From positions 1-25,448 of the forward strand of contig JAIRKS010000051.1 of NCBI GenBank assembly GCA_031259905.1: DNA of 25,448 bases, given 5' to 3'. Position 1 is the first letter of the stretch. The number at the start of each line of letters is the position of its first letter. The notes beneath the pieces were generated by a model. It made no database searches. It saw nothing but the letters and a program-made list of their open reading frames with translations, and had not been told where the DNA came from. The translations under genes and the position numbers were made by a program. This DNA comes from Odoribacteraceae bacterium (GTDB lineage Bacteria; Bacteroidota; Bacteroidia; Bacteroidales; Marinifilaceae). Of this stretch, positions 1-7,482 are shown piece by piece.

Positions 1-126
1 AGCAATGTCCAGCGTGGACAGAGCAATGTCCAGCGTGGACAGAGCAATGTCCAGCGTGGACATTGCATTGTCCAGCGTGGACATTGCTTTGTCCACGCTG
101 GACAATGCAATGTCGGCAGTCAATCG
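1..126. repeat. 21-bp tandem repeat array (left array)
   Basis: Five consecutive 21-bp units occupy 1-21, 22-42, 43-63, 64-84 and 85-105, followed by a decayed sixth at 106-126. The first two are identical and the third differs only at its last base. Units 1-4 contain the dyad GTCCAGCGTGGAC (5-bp arms, 3-nt centre); unit 5 carries the same word in the opposite orientation. The array begins at the window edge, so it probably extends further left. It lies downstream of the hemW stop codon on the minus strand. No protein function is proposed. Confidence 0.93.
59..114 (-). terminator. Perfect 25-bp hairpin downstream of hemW
   Basis: Positions 59-83 and 90-114 are exact reverse complements (25 bp) around a 6-nt loop at 84-89. 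It is formed by two neighbouring array units lying head to head. It sits about 90 bp past the hemW stop on the minus strand and could end that transcript or block read-through from either side. There is no clear T-run after the stem, so a classical rho-independent terminator is not shown; calling it a transcript end is inference. Confidence 0.5.
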
Positions 127-142
127 CGTGGCGGCGGGTAGC
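101..142 (-). repeat. 42-nt inverted block shared with 25069-25110 (left copy)
   Basis: This is the left partner of the inverted pair. It lies 64 bp past the hemW stop on the minus strand. Sequence similarity to the right copy stops abruptly at position 142: the bases beyond it do not resemble the efflux channel gene. In the other direction similarity continues into the arrays (about 41 of 48 bases between 117-70 and 25115-25162). Confidence 0.95.
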
Positions 143-206
143 GGTTATTTCTTGAAAAATCCCGGCAAGAGGAAGGCGCGTTAGCCCTGTCTCGCGCGTG
201 CCGGGG

Positions 207-1346
207 TCACGCGGAGAAGAGTCCAGGGAGGAGGGCGTCCGAGATGATCCAGAAGGCGGGGGTGGGACGGAAGTGATCGTTGTCCTCGCGGAGGAGGCGC
301 GCGTCGAGGAGGCGTTCCCAGGCGGGGCGGGCGCGCTCGTAGAACGCGGGGAATTCTTCCCGGAGGACGCGGCGGGAAGCGCCCCACGTGACGCGCAGGG
401 AGGTCATCACGTACTCGTTGTAGCGGTCGGCGTCGCCGAGGATCTCTTCCTCGAAGCAGGGAGCGCCCGACAGGACGGCGTCCGCGTAGCGCTTCACGTG
501 GGCGACGTTCCAGCGTCGCGCGCGCCCGTCGAACGAGTGTGCTGCCGGGCCGAGGCCGGCGTAGTGCCGGCGTTGCCAGTAGGCGGTGTTGTGCCGGGCG
601 TACCGCCCGTCGCGCGCGAAATTGGAGATCTCGTAGTGCTCGAACCCGGCGCCGGCGAGCCGCTCGCTCGTCCACGCGAACCGCGCGGCCAGCTCGTCGT
701 CGCCCGCCAGCGCCAGCTTCCCCTGCCGGGCGAGCCGCTCGAGGCGCGTGGACGGGTCGACGCTGAGCAGGTACACGGACGCGTGGCACGCCGGGAGGCG
801 GGTTAACGTCTCGATGTCGCGCCGTGCCGTGTCGTCGTCCTGCCCGGGCAGGCCGGTGATGAGGTCGACGCTGAGGTTGTCGAAGCCGGCGTCGGCGGCG
901 GCACGCGTGGCGTCGATCGCCTGCCGGGCGGAGTGGCGGCGGTGGACGAGCCGCAGGTTGTCGTCCGAGAAGGTTTGCGCCCCGATGCTCAGTCGGTTGA
1001 AGCCCATTGATCGCCACGCCGAGAGGTTTTCCCGGGTGACGTCTTCCGGGTTTACCTCGATCGTGCGTTCCGCGCCCGCGTCGAACGACAGTTCCCGCTC
1101 GAGCGCGTCGACGACGCGTCCCAGTTCTCCCGGCGAGAGCGCCGACGGCGTGCCGCCACCGACGTATAGCGTGGTGGCACGGCGGGAGGGGAACGCGCCG
1201 GCTCGCTCGCGTGTTTCCCTCTCGATCGCGTCGAGGTACGTCCCCCGCCACGCCGGCGATGCCACGGAGTAGAACCCGCAGTAGTCGCACTTGCCCCGGC
1301 AAAAAGGCACGTGCACGTATATTCCTTGTCCAGCCGTCTCTTGCAT
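207..1346 (-). CDS. hemW: Radical SAM heme chaperone HemW
   Basis: The 379-aa product matches the usual length of HemW, the coproporphyrinogen oxidase-like radical SAM protein that binds and delivers heme. The [4Fe-4S] motif is visible near the N-terminus as HVPFCRGKCDYC, with cysteines 16, 20 and 23 (CX3CX2C). It is followed by the SAM-binding GGGTPS at 63-68, EVNPEDV near 97-103 and a SIGAQTF segment. The start is fixed because only six residues separate the first Met from the conserved IYVHVPFC block. It is divergent from the ABC exporter genes. A possible -7 box lies only 4 nt upstream of the start codon, so the message may be leaderless. Family members are often mislabelled as HemN; the short N-terminus before the cluster favours HemW. 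Confidence 0.93.
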   Translation of the reverse strand: MQETAGQGIYVHVPFCRGKCDYCGFYSVASPAWRGTYLDAIERETRERAGAFPSRRATTLYVGGGTPSALSPGELGRVVDALERELSFDAGAERTIEVNPEDVTRENLSAWRSMGFNRLSIGAQTFSDDNLRLVHRRHSARQAIDATRAAADAGFDNLSVDLITGLPGQDDDTARRDIETLTRLPACHASVYLLSVDPSTRLERLARQGKLALAGDDELAARFAWTSERLAGAGFEHYEISNFARDGRYARHNTAYWQRRHYAGLGPAAHSFDGRARRWNVAHVKRYADAVLSGAPCFEEEILGDADRYNEYVMTSLRVTWGASRRVLREEFPAFYERARPAWERLLDARLLREDNDHFRPTPAFWIISDALLPGLFSA

Positions 1347-1497
1347 GGCGCGAAGATAGCGCTTTCCGCGGCGCGGGGGGTGCGTCGAATTGTCACGGGA
1401 ATCACGCGGTTCGCGGATTTTTTATAACTTCGCGGTGCCCGTGACGAGAGAATCGTAAGCGCGATCCGCGCGCGGGCACCCGGTAGAATAAATCAAG

Positions 1498-2397
1498 ATG
1501 AACGTATTAACCACGAACGGGATTACAAAACACTACAAGTCGGTGACGGCGCTCGAGAATGTCTCGATTACCGTCCCGGCCGGCTCCGTGTACGGCATTC
1601 TTGGGCCAAACGGTAGCGGGAAGACCACGCTGCTGGGCATCGTCACGGGGGTGATCGAGGCCACCGCGGGGACGTATCGACTCCTCGACGGGACGAGGCC
1701 ACGGCACGAGACGCGCCGGGAGACCGGCACGTTGCTGGAAACCGCTAATTTTTACCCGTACCTGTCGGCGCGGCAGAACCTCGAGGTCGTCGCCGCCATC
1801 AAGCGACGCGACCCGGCGGCGATCCCGCGCGTGCTGCGGCAGGTGGATCTCATCGACAGGCAGCACGACAAGTTCAGGACGTTCTCCCTCGGCATGAAGC
1901 AACGCCTCGCCATCGCCGCCGCGCTCCTCGCCTCGCCCCGCGTCGTGATCCTCGACGAGCCGACGAACGGGCTTGACCCGGAGGGGATCTCCGCGACGCG
2001 GCAACTGATCAGGCAGATGGCGGCCGGCGGTGCGACCGTTATCCTCGCGAGTCACCTCCTCGACGAGGTCGAGAAGGTGTGCACGCGCGTTGCCATCCTG
2101 CGAAAGGGCGTGCTGCTCGCCGAGGGGGAGATGCGGGAGGTGCTCGCGCGGCACGACGGGACGATGACCGTCGAGGCCGCCGGCGGCGACGCCGCGCGGC
2201 TGGCAAGCGTGCTGCGGGAGATGAATGGCGTCGACGGCGTGGAGGTGACGGGGGACGGCGTCACGATCGCGTGTCGCCGCGGGGAGGTGACCGCCGCGGA
2301 CGTGAACAGGTTTTGCATCGAGCGAGGGATCGTCCTCGAGCGCCTGGTGACGAGGGAGAAAAAACTCGAGTCGACGTTTCTCGAGCTAACAAGATAA
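1498..2397 (+). CDS. ABC exporter ATP-binding protein (CcmA/BcrA type)
   Basis: A 299-aa cytoplasmic ATPase. Walker A GPNGSGKT is at 36-43, the signature SLGMKQ at 130-135, Walker B VVILDEP at 149-155, and the switch histidine is H186 in ASHLLDE. The nucleotide-binding domain ends near residue 215. The C-terminal 80 residues form the accessory region common in ATPases that pair with ABC-2 permeases. The next gene starts 9 nt after the stop and encodes a six-helix permease, so the two form an exporter. The substrate cannot be read from the sequence; lipid, peptide antibiotic or polysaccharide are all possible. The upstream region has a weak -7-like TAACTTCG at 1425-1432. Confidence 0.93.
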   Translation: MNVLTTNGITKHYKSVTALENVSITVPAGSVYGILGPNGSGKTTLLGIVTGVIEATAGTYRLLDGTRPRHETRRETGTLLETANFYPYLSARQNLEVVAAIKRRDPAAIPRVLRQVDLIDRQHDKFRTFSLGMKQRLAIAAALLASPRVVILDEPTNGLDPEGISATRQLIRQMAAGGATVILASHLLDEVEKVCTRVAILRKGVLLAEGEMREVLARHDGTMTVEAAGGDAARLASVLREMNGVDGVEVTGDGVTIACRRGEVTAADVNRFCIERGIVLERLVTREKKLESTFLELTR

Positions 2398-2406
2398 TTC
2401 AAGCAC

Positions 2407-3165
2407 GTGATACACCTATTATATATAGAATTCCTGAAGTTGAAGCGGAACGTTCCCTTCCTCGTCCTCGTGGCGCTGTTCGCGGCGAGCGTCTTCGGCG
2501 TTAACCACGCGGTGGAGGAGATCTCTTCCGGGAACGCGCGACTGGGGCAGGCGTTGCCGTTCACCTTCCCGGACGCGTGGAGGAGCGTGGCGTACTTTAC
2601 CTCGTACTTGCTCGTGATCCCCGCGGTGGCGCTCGTCATGCACGCGTGCGCGGAGAATACTTACCGTACGAGCCGGCAAAACGTGATCGACGGGCTGGGA
2701 CGCGACCAGTACGTCACGGGTAAAGTCCTCGTGGCGCTCTCGCTGGCCCTCCTGGCGACGCTCCTGGCGGGCGCCGCGGCGCTCGTCACCGGGAAGACGG
2801 GTGTAGAGCCGTTTTCACTCGCCGGCATCGAGTACATTTTCTATTTCTTCCTCCACGCCGTGATGTTCCTCGGCGCGGCACTGCTCCTGGCGCTGCTCCT
2901 CGGGCGGTCGGCGATCACGATCGGCGTCCTCGTCGTCTACTGGCTCTTCGCCGAGAATGTTCTCGAGAAGTACCTGGTGAAGCTCGGCGCGGCGGGACAA
3001 CTCTTGCCGTTCGGATCGTCGGAACACCTGTTGCAGCTCGACGCGTACCGGCTGGCGCGGGTGGACGAGACGCTGCCCGTCGCGGTATACATCGCGGCCG
3101 CCGTCGCGTACGTTGTCGCTTGTTACGCGGCCTGCTACTGGAGATTCCGGCGGCAGGACCCGTGA
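2407..3165 (+). CDS. ABC-2 type permease
   Basis: A 252-aa integral membrane protein with six hydrophobic segments, at roughly residues 18-36, 58-80, 100-122, 138-162, 166-184 and 222-245. It opens with IEFLKLKRN, the amphipathic start seen in many ABC-2 permeases. Translation starts at a GTG, 9 nt after the stop of the ATPase gene, which indicates coupled expression. With the preceding ATPase it forms a complete half-transporter pair that would act as a dimer of each subunit. The substrate is unknown. A short gap then leads to the cysteine synthase-like gene, which may have its own promoter. Confidence 0.88.
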   Translation: MIHLLYIEFLKLKRNVPFLVLVALFAASVFGVNHAVEEISSGNARLGQALPFTFPDAWRSVAYFTSYLLVIPAVALVMHACAENTYRTSRQNVIDGLGRDQYVTGKVLVALSLALLATLLAGAAALVTGKTGVEPFSLAGIEYIFYFFLHAVMFLGAALLLALLLGRSAITIGVLVVYWLFAENVLEKYLVKLGAAGQLLPFGSSEHLLQLDAYRLARVDETLPVAVYIAAAVAYVVACYAACYWRFRRQDP

Positions 3166-3207
3166 GTTATTTCTTATCTTCGCGAGACTCATCAAAAACC
3201 AATCAAT

Positions 3208-4227
3208 ATGACAGAACTAGACATCAAGAAACGCCTACTCGGGCTGAAGTCGATCATCGGCAACACGCCGCTACTCGAGATCGACTACACGTTCGCCGGC
3301 GAACGACGGTCGTTGTACGCCAAGGCCGAGTACCATAACCTGACGGGGAGTATCAAGGATCGCATGGCGTACCATATCCTGGATTACGCGTACCGGACCG
3401 GCGAGCTGCGCCCCGGGATGCGCGTCATGGAGGCCACGAGCGGCAATACCGGCATCTCTTTCTCCGCCCTCGGCAGGGCGATGGGGCACGAGGTGACGAT
3501 CTTCATGCCCGACTGGATGAGCGCCGAGAGGATCAATCTCATCAGGAGTTTCGGCGCGACGATACGCCTCGTCACCCCCGCGGAAGGCGGCTTCCTCGGC
3601 AGTATCGCGATGGCCGAACAGGCGAAAAAAGACGATCCCGACGGCGTCTTCCTCCCGAGGCAGTTCGATAACGAGAAGAATTGCGAGGCGCACGCCACGA
3701 CGACGGGGCCGGAAATCGTCTCGCAGCTCGGACAGCTCGGGCTTGTCCCCGACGCGTTCGTCGCCGGCGTCGGTACCGGCGGCACGATCATGGGCGTCGG
3801 GCACTACCTCACCGGTGTTAACCCGCGCGTGAAGCTCTTCCCGCTCGAACCGGAAAATTCTCCCACGATGAGTACCGGGTACAAGGTCGGGAAGCATCGC
3901 GTGCAGGGAATTTCCGACGAGTTTATCCCCTCGATCGTGAAGCTCGACACGCTGGACGATATTGTCCAGGTCGACGACGGGGATTCCATCATCATGGCCC
4001 AGAAGCTCGCCCGCGTGCTGGGACTGGGCGTGGGGATCTCGTCCGGCGCCAATTTCCTCGGCGCCGTCAAGGCGGGAAACATGCTCGGGAAGGATGCCGT
4101 CGTCGTCACCGTCTTCGCCGACGACAGCAAGAAGTACCTCTCCACCGATTACGCCCGCGAGGAACCCGTCAAGGAGGGCTTCCTCTCCACCGACGTCACC
4201 CTCGAGAAGGTGACCGTGATCAGGTAA
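3208..4227 (+). CDS. Cysteine synthase family PLP enzyme
   Basis: A 339-aa fold-type II PLP enzyme. The Schiff-base lysine is K50 in GSIKDRMA, the substrate loop SGNTG is at 78-82, the phosphate-binding glycine loop is GVGTGGT (about 192-198), and the C-terminal SSGAN near 279 closes the cofactor site. It is expected to make cysteine from O-acetylserine and sulfide, or to act as a cystathionine beta-synthase on serine and homocysteine; the sequence does not separate these. There is no heme or CBS domain. A TATCTTCG element at 3175-3182 may be its -7 box, and a strong terminator follows at 4253-4292, so it may be transcribed alone or as the last gene after the ABC pair. Confidence 0.9.
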   Translation: MTELDIKKRLLGLKSIIGNTPLLEIDYTFAGERRSLYAKAEYHNLTGSIKDRMAYHILDYAYRTGELRPGMRVMEATSGNTGISFSALGRAMGHEVTIFMPDWMSAERINLIRSFGATIRLVTPAEGGFLGSIAMAEQAKKDDPDGVFLPRQFDNEKNCEAHATTTGPEIVSQLGQLGLVPDAFVAGVGTGGTIMGVGHYLTGVNPRVKLFPLEPENSPTMSTGYKVGKHRVQGISDEFIPSIVKLDTLDDIVQVDDGDSIIMAQKLARVLGLGVGISSGANFLGAVKAGNMLGKDAVVVTVFADDSKKYLSTDYAREEPVKEGFLSTDVTLEKVTVIR

Positions 4228-4252
4228 TCCCCTGGCACGAGGGGGCACGACG

Positions 4253-4292
4253 ACGAGGCCGCGGGAAATCGCTTCACGCGGTCTCGTTTTTT
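4253..4292 (+). terminator. Rho-independent terminator after the cysteine synthase-like gene
   Basis: An 11-bp GC-rich stem (4253-4263 paired with 4277-4287, one G-T pair) encloses a 13-nt loop and runs straight into a T-run at 4287-4292. It lies 25 nt after the stop codon and marks the 3' end of the upstream transcript. Confidence 0.9.
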
Positions 4293-4332
4293 CTATTCTC
4301 CTTCTTTTCCGGCGTTCCTTTCGTCTCGCCGG

Positions 4333-4345
4333 GTGAATTATTCAC
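4333..4345. promoter_or_regulatory. Palindromic possible operator GTGAATTATTCAC
   Basis: A perfect dyad with 6-bp arms around one central T. Its centre lies about 60 bp upstream of the -7 box of the following HTH-type gene, a position suited to an activator or autoregulator. The location between a terminator and a promoter argues against a coding origin. The binding protein is unknown; autoregulation by the downstream protein is speculation. Confidence 0.35.
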
Positions 4346-4374
4346 GCGAAAGTGACATGTCCTGTCGAAAGTGC

Positions 4375-4405
4375 TTGTTAATTCGGTAAAACAAGAGTAT
4401 ATTTG
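4375..4405 (+). promoter_or_regulatory. Bacteroidetes-type promoter of the HTH-type gene
   Basis: TATATTTG at 4398-4405 fits the -7 consensus TAnnTTTG exactly. A TTG at 4375-4377 lies 20 bp upstream, matching the -33 element spacing. The predicted transcript start is about 50 nt before the ATG at 4462. Confidence 0.72.
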
Positions 4406-4461
4406 CGTCGTTTAATTACAAACTCGTGTACGCGCGAGTGTTACCCCGTGTCTTGATAGAT

Positions 4462-5424
4462 ATGAAAAACGATATACTCCTGGATCACTTGACGTCCGCC
4501 GTGCGGGAACAACTCCCGGCAGGACGAAATCTCGCCACTACCCTCTCGGAGCTTCTCTGTATCGGCAGGGAAGCTGCCTATCGCCGCCTGCGCGGGGAAG
4601 TCCCCTTCACGTTTAGCGAGGCGGTAACCATCGCCGAGAAGATGAATATCTCCCTGGACACGGTCGCCTGTAACAGCAGGGAGGATACTATCCCGTTCTT
4701 CTACACGGCGCTGAGCTTCTCGGACACGAGCGACAAGAATTACGAGCTGTTCAAGCGCAATATCATCGCCTACGAGCGGGCGCAACACGATCCCGACTCC
4801 GAGCTGGGCATCGCGATGAACATGATCCCGCTCACGTTTACCGCCAAGCATTTCCACCTTACCCGCCTGAGGTGCTACAAGTGGACGTACCAGCACGAGG
4901 GAAGGGAGAACATGATCCCGTACAAGAACCTGACGCTGCCCGACCGGTTTTTCCTCCTCGGCGAGCGGTACGCGCGGGCCGTCGAGGGTATGAAGACCAC
5001 GTGTATTATCCTCGACCCGATGATTTTCAGGTATCTTTTCAACGATATACGGTATTTCGCCGACGCCGGTCTCCTCCTCCCCGACGAGAAGGAAAAGATC
5101 CGCGAGGAGTTGTTCCTGCTCCTCGACGAGATGGAACGCGCGGCCATGAACGGGAGGTATGACTCCGGTAACCCCCTACACCTCTACATCTCGAATACCA
5201 ATTTCGAATCCACGTACAGCTACACCGTCTACAAGCACGGATCGGTCAGCTGCCTCAGCATATTCACACTAAACGTCCTTGCCTCCGTCGACCCGGTCAT
5301 GTTCTCGATGATCCGCGAGTGGATATTGTCGCTCAAGCGCCTCTCTACGCTCATCTCGGAGGCGGGAGAGATGCCTAGGAGGATTTTCTTCAAGGAACAA
5401 CGCGAGCTTATCGGGCAATTGTAG
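4462..5424 (+). CDS. Uncharacterised HTH-type (XRE-like N-terminus) protein
   Basis: The reading frame is open from a GTG at 4426, but the ATG at 4462 gives a more natural start (MKNDILLDHL) and a 320-aa protein. Residues about 20-65 read like a small helix-turn-helix of the XRE kind: TLSELLCIGREAAYRRLRG, then FSEAVTIAEKMNISLD. This suggests DNA binding. The remaining 250 residues are rich in aromatic and charged residues, have no membrane segment, and match no family I recognise. It stands alone between its own promoter and that of the dipeptidase gene, so it is probably monocistronic. A regulator is the most likely role, but the target is unknown. Confidence 0.75.
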   Translation: MKNDILLDHLTSAVREQLPAGRNLATTLSELLCIGREAAYRRLRGEVPFTFSEAVTIAEKMNISLDTVACNSREDTIPFFYTALSFSDTSDKNYELFKRNIIAYERAQHDPDSELGIAMNMIPLTFTAKHFHLTRLRCYKWTYQHEGRENMIPYKNLTLPDRFFLLGERYARAVEGMKTTCIILDPMIFRYLFNDIRYFADAGLLLPDEKEKIREELFLLLDEMERAAMNGRYDSGNPLHLYISNTNFESTYSYTVYKHGSVSCLSIFTLNVLASVDPVMFSMIREWILSLKRLSTLISEAGEMPRRIFFKEQRELIGQL

Positions 5425-5445
5425 CGAGGAAAAGGAAGAAACACG

Positions 5446-5453
5446 TATCTTTG
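5446..5453 (+). promoter_or_regulatory. -7 promoter element of the M20 dipeptidase gene
   Basis: TATCTTTG matches the Bacteroidetes -7 consensus TAnnTTTG and lies 28 nt before the ATG. I do not find a convincing -33 TTTG at the right distance; the nearest TTG is at 5419-5421, slightly too far upstream. Confidence 0.6.
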
Positions 5454-5481
5454 CTACCCGAGAATTTAAACAACACAACTC

Positions 5482-6849
5482 ATGGAATCAATAAAGAAAT
5501 ACATCGAGGACAACTCCGGGCGATTCATCGACGAGTTGTTCGAGTTACTCCGCGTCCCCTCCATCTCCTCGCAGCCGGAGCACGCCGACGACATGTACCG
5601 CTGCGCCGGGCTGTGGGAAAGACTCCTGCTCGAGGCCGGGGCTGACCGCGCGGGAGTGTACCGCACGAACGGCCACCCGGTCGTGTACGGCGAGAAGATC
5701 ATCGACCCCGCCCTGCCCACCGTGCTCGTGTACGGGCACATGGACGTCATGCCCGTCGACCCGCTCGACGAGTGGACGACCGACCCGTTCCAGCCCGTCA
5801 TCGTGGACGGGAAGATCCGGGCGCGGGGCGCCGACGATGACAAGGGACAATCGTTCATGCACCTCAAGGCGTTCGAGTACCTCGTCAGGCGGGGACTCCT
5901 CCCGTGCAATGTCAAGTTCCTCATCGAGGGAGAGGAAGAAACCGGCTCGCCCAACTTGCCCGCCTTCTGCAGGGAACACGCCGGGATGCTCGCCGCCGAC
6001 GTCATCCTCGCCTCGGACACCTCCATGCTCGCCGCCGACGTGCCGTCCATCACCACCGGCCTCCGCGGCCTCGCCTACTGGCAAGTAGAGGTCACCGGCC
6101 CGGCCATTGACCTCCACTCCGGACTCTTCGGCGGTGCCGTCGCCAACCCGATCAACGAGTTGTGTCGCCTCGTCGCCGCGTTGCAGGACGAACACGGGCG
6201 AGTGACCATCCCCGGCTTCTACGACGACGCGCGGGTATTCTCCCCGGAAGAACGTGCCGCCGCTGCCGCCGCACCCTTCGACGAGGAAACGTACAAGAAA
6301 ACCATCGGCGTGCGCGCCCTCAAGGGCGAGGAAGGATACTCCACCACCGAGCGCGTCGGCATGCGCCCCACCCTCGATGTCTGCGGGATACACGGCGGGT
6401 ACACCGGCGAGGGGGCCAAGACGGTACTCCCCTCCAGGGCAAGCGCCAAGATCAGTTGCCGTCTCGTCCCCCACCAGCAACACGAGAAGATCGCCAGGCT
6501 GTTCGAGCAACACCTCCGGGAAATCGCCCCGCCATACATCACCGTCACCGTCGAGTACCTCCACGGTGGCCCCTCCTACGATTGTCCCACGGATCACCCT
6601 GCCTACCGCGCAGCCGAACGTGCCTGCCTCGATGTCTACGGCAAGCTGCCCGTGCCCACCCGCTCCGGGGGAAGTATCCCCGTCATCGCGACCCTCGAGG
6701 AGATCCTCGGTATCAAAACCATCCTCCTCGGCTTCGGGCTTGCCACCGACGCGACTCACTCCCCGAACGAGAATTTCCCGCTACAACAACTGTTCAACGG
6801 TATGACCACCATCACCCGCTTCTATCACCACTTCGCTGGAAACAATTAA
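5482..6849 (+). CDS. M20 family dipeptidase (zinc metallopeptidase)
   Basis: A 455-aa cytosolic enzyme of the M20 (PepV/carnosinase-like) family that hydrolyses dipeptides with two metal ions. Metal and catalytic residues are visible in order: H86 and D88 in GHMDVMP, D119 in RGADDDKG, E151 and E152 in GEEETGS, D179 in ASDTS, and H426 in the C-terminal HSPNENF. H212 in LHSGLFGG comes from the lid/dimerisation domain at about 200-330. Length and motif order are complete, with no sign of damage. No signal peptide is seen. The exact dipeptide preference cannot be read. It may be co-transcribed with the next gene, which begins 18 nt later, although those two envelope proteins have no obvious link to peptide hydrolysis. 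Confidence 0.92.
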   Translation: MESIKKYIEDNSGRFIDELFELLRVPSISSQPEHADDMYRCAGLWERLLLEAGADRAGVYRTNGHPVVYGEKIIDPALPTVLVYGHMDVMPVDPLDEWTTDPFQPVIVDGKIRARGADDDKGQSFMHLKAFEYLVRRGLLPCNVKFLIEGEEETGSPNLPAFCREHAGMLAADVILASDTSMLAADVPSITTGLRGLAYWQVEVTGPAIDLHSGLFGGAVANPINELCRLVAALQDEHGRVTIPGFYDDARVFSPEERAAAAAAPFDEETYKKTIGVRALKGEEGYSTTERVGMRPTLDVCGIHGGYTGEGAKTVLPSRASAKISCRLVPHQQHEKIARLFEQHLREIAPPYITVTVEYLHGGPSYDCPTDHPAYRAAERACLDVYGKLPVPTRSGGSIPVIATLEEILGIKTILLGFGLATDATHSPNENFPLQQLFNGMTTITRFYHHFAGNN

Positions 6850-6867
6850 TAATTAAACATCACACGC

Positions 6868-7470
6868 ATGAAACAACAAACACTACACGTCGTCATCGCC
6901 GCCGTCGCCTGCCTCTTTGTCACGCGCGCCTGCGTCGACAAGGATTACGACCTCGGCGAGCTTGACAAAGAAGCCGTCATCAACATCCCCCCCGTCCCCG
7001 TCGGGTCGGTCGACACCGCTTGGTTTAAATCCAACCTCGTGGAAATAGAAATCCCCGGTTTACCCGGTACCCTCGCCCTGGAATACCTCGTCGAGGGCCT
7101 CTTCACCGAAGAGGTCGCCGAAAAATTCTTCTTCGAGGGAGCGGGCGACATCTCGCTCGAGGGCAAACTTAACGTGTTTATCACCGGTATCAACGCCGAC
7201 GCCAATATCACCGCGCGGCTCAACATCATTGACCGGCAAGGGGAAAACATCAACGCTATCCTTATCGACGATAGCCAGGTCAAGAACAAGACGATCCAGG
7301 ATTTTGTCCTGCACATCGACAGCGAGTACACCCCCTACATGGCCGATGCCGACGGGATCAAGATTACTTTTATCTTCGAGGGACTCGAGAACATCACCCT
7401 CGACCGGGATGATTTCCTTGTCCTCGATAACCTCGTCCTGAAAACGGGCGGGATGCACGTCAACCTTTAA
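6868..7470 (+). CDS. Exported protein, possible lipoprotein, unknown function
   Basis: A 200-aa protein with an N-terminal hydrophobic stretch (residues 7-19) ending at TRAC, followed by VDKDYDLGELD. A Cys followed by an acidic DKDYDL motif recalls the N-terminus of Bacteroidetes surface lipoproteins, but the lipobox is weak because Arg precedes the Ala. The body is beta-rich with alternating hydrophobic residues, as in small Ig-like or beta-sandwich domains. The next gene starts 12 nt after the stop, so the two are very likely co-transcribed and may work together at the outer membrane. I do not recognise a named family. Confidence 0.72.
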   Translation: MKQQTLHVVIAAVACLFVTRACVDKDYDLGELDKEAVINIPPVPVGSVDTAWFKSNLVEIEIPGLPGTLALEYLVEGLFTEEVAEKFFFEGAGDISLEGKLNVFITGINADANITARLNIIDRQGENINAILIDDSQVKNKTIQDFVLHIDSEYTPYMADADGIKITFIFEGLENITLDRDDFLVLDNLVLKTGGMHVNL

Positions 7471-7482
7471 CCACCCGTCGCC

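Noticed and set aside
181..1302. Long Arg/Pro-rich open frames overlapping hemW on both strands.
   Set aside because: They are shadows in high-GC coding sequence. The HemW frame has the complete motif set.
4426..4461. GTG at 4426 as the start of the HTH-type protein.
   Set aside because: It would add a 12-residue extension without similarity to the rest and leave only about 15 nt after the predicted transcript start. The ATG at 4462 gives a more usual leader.
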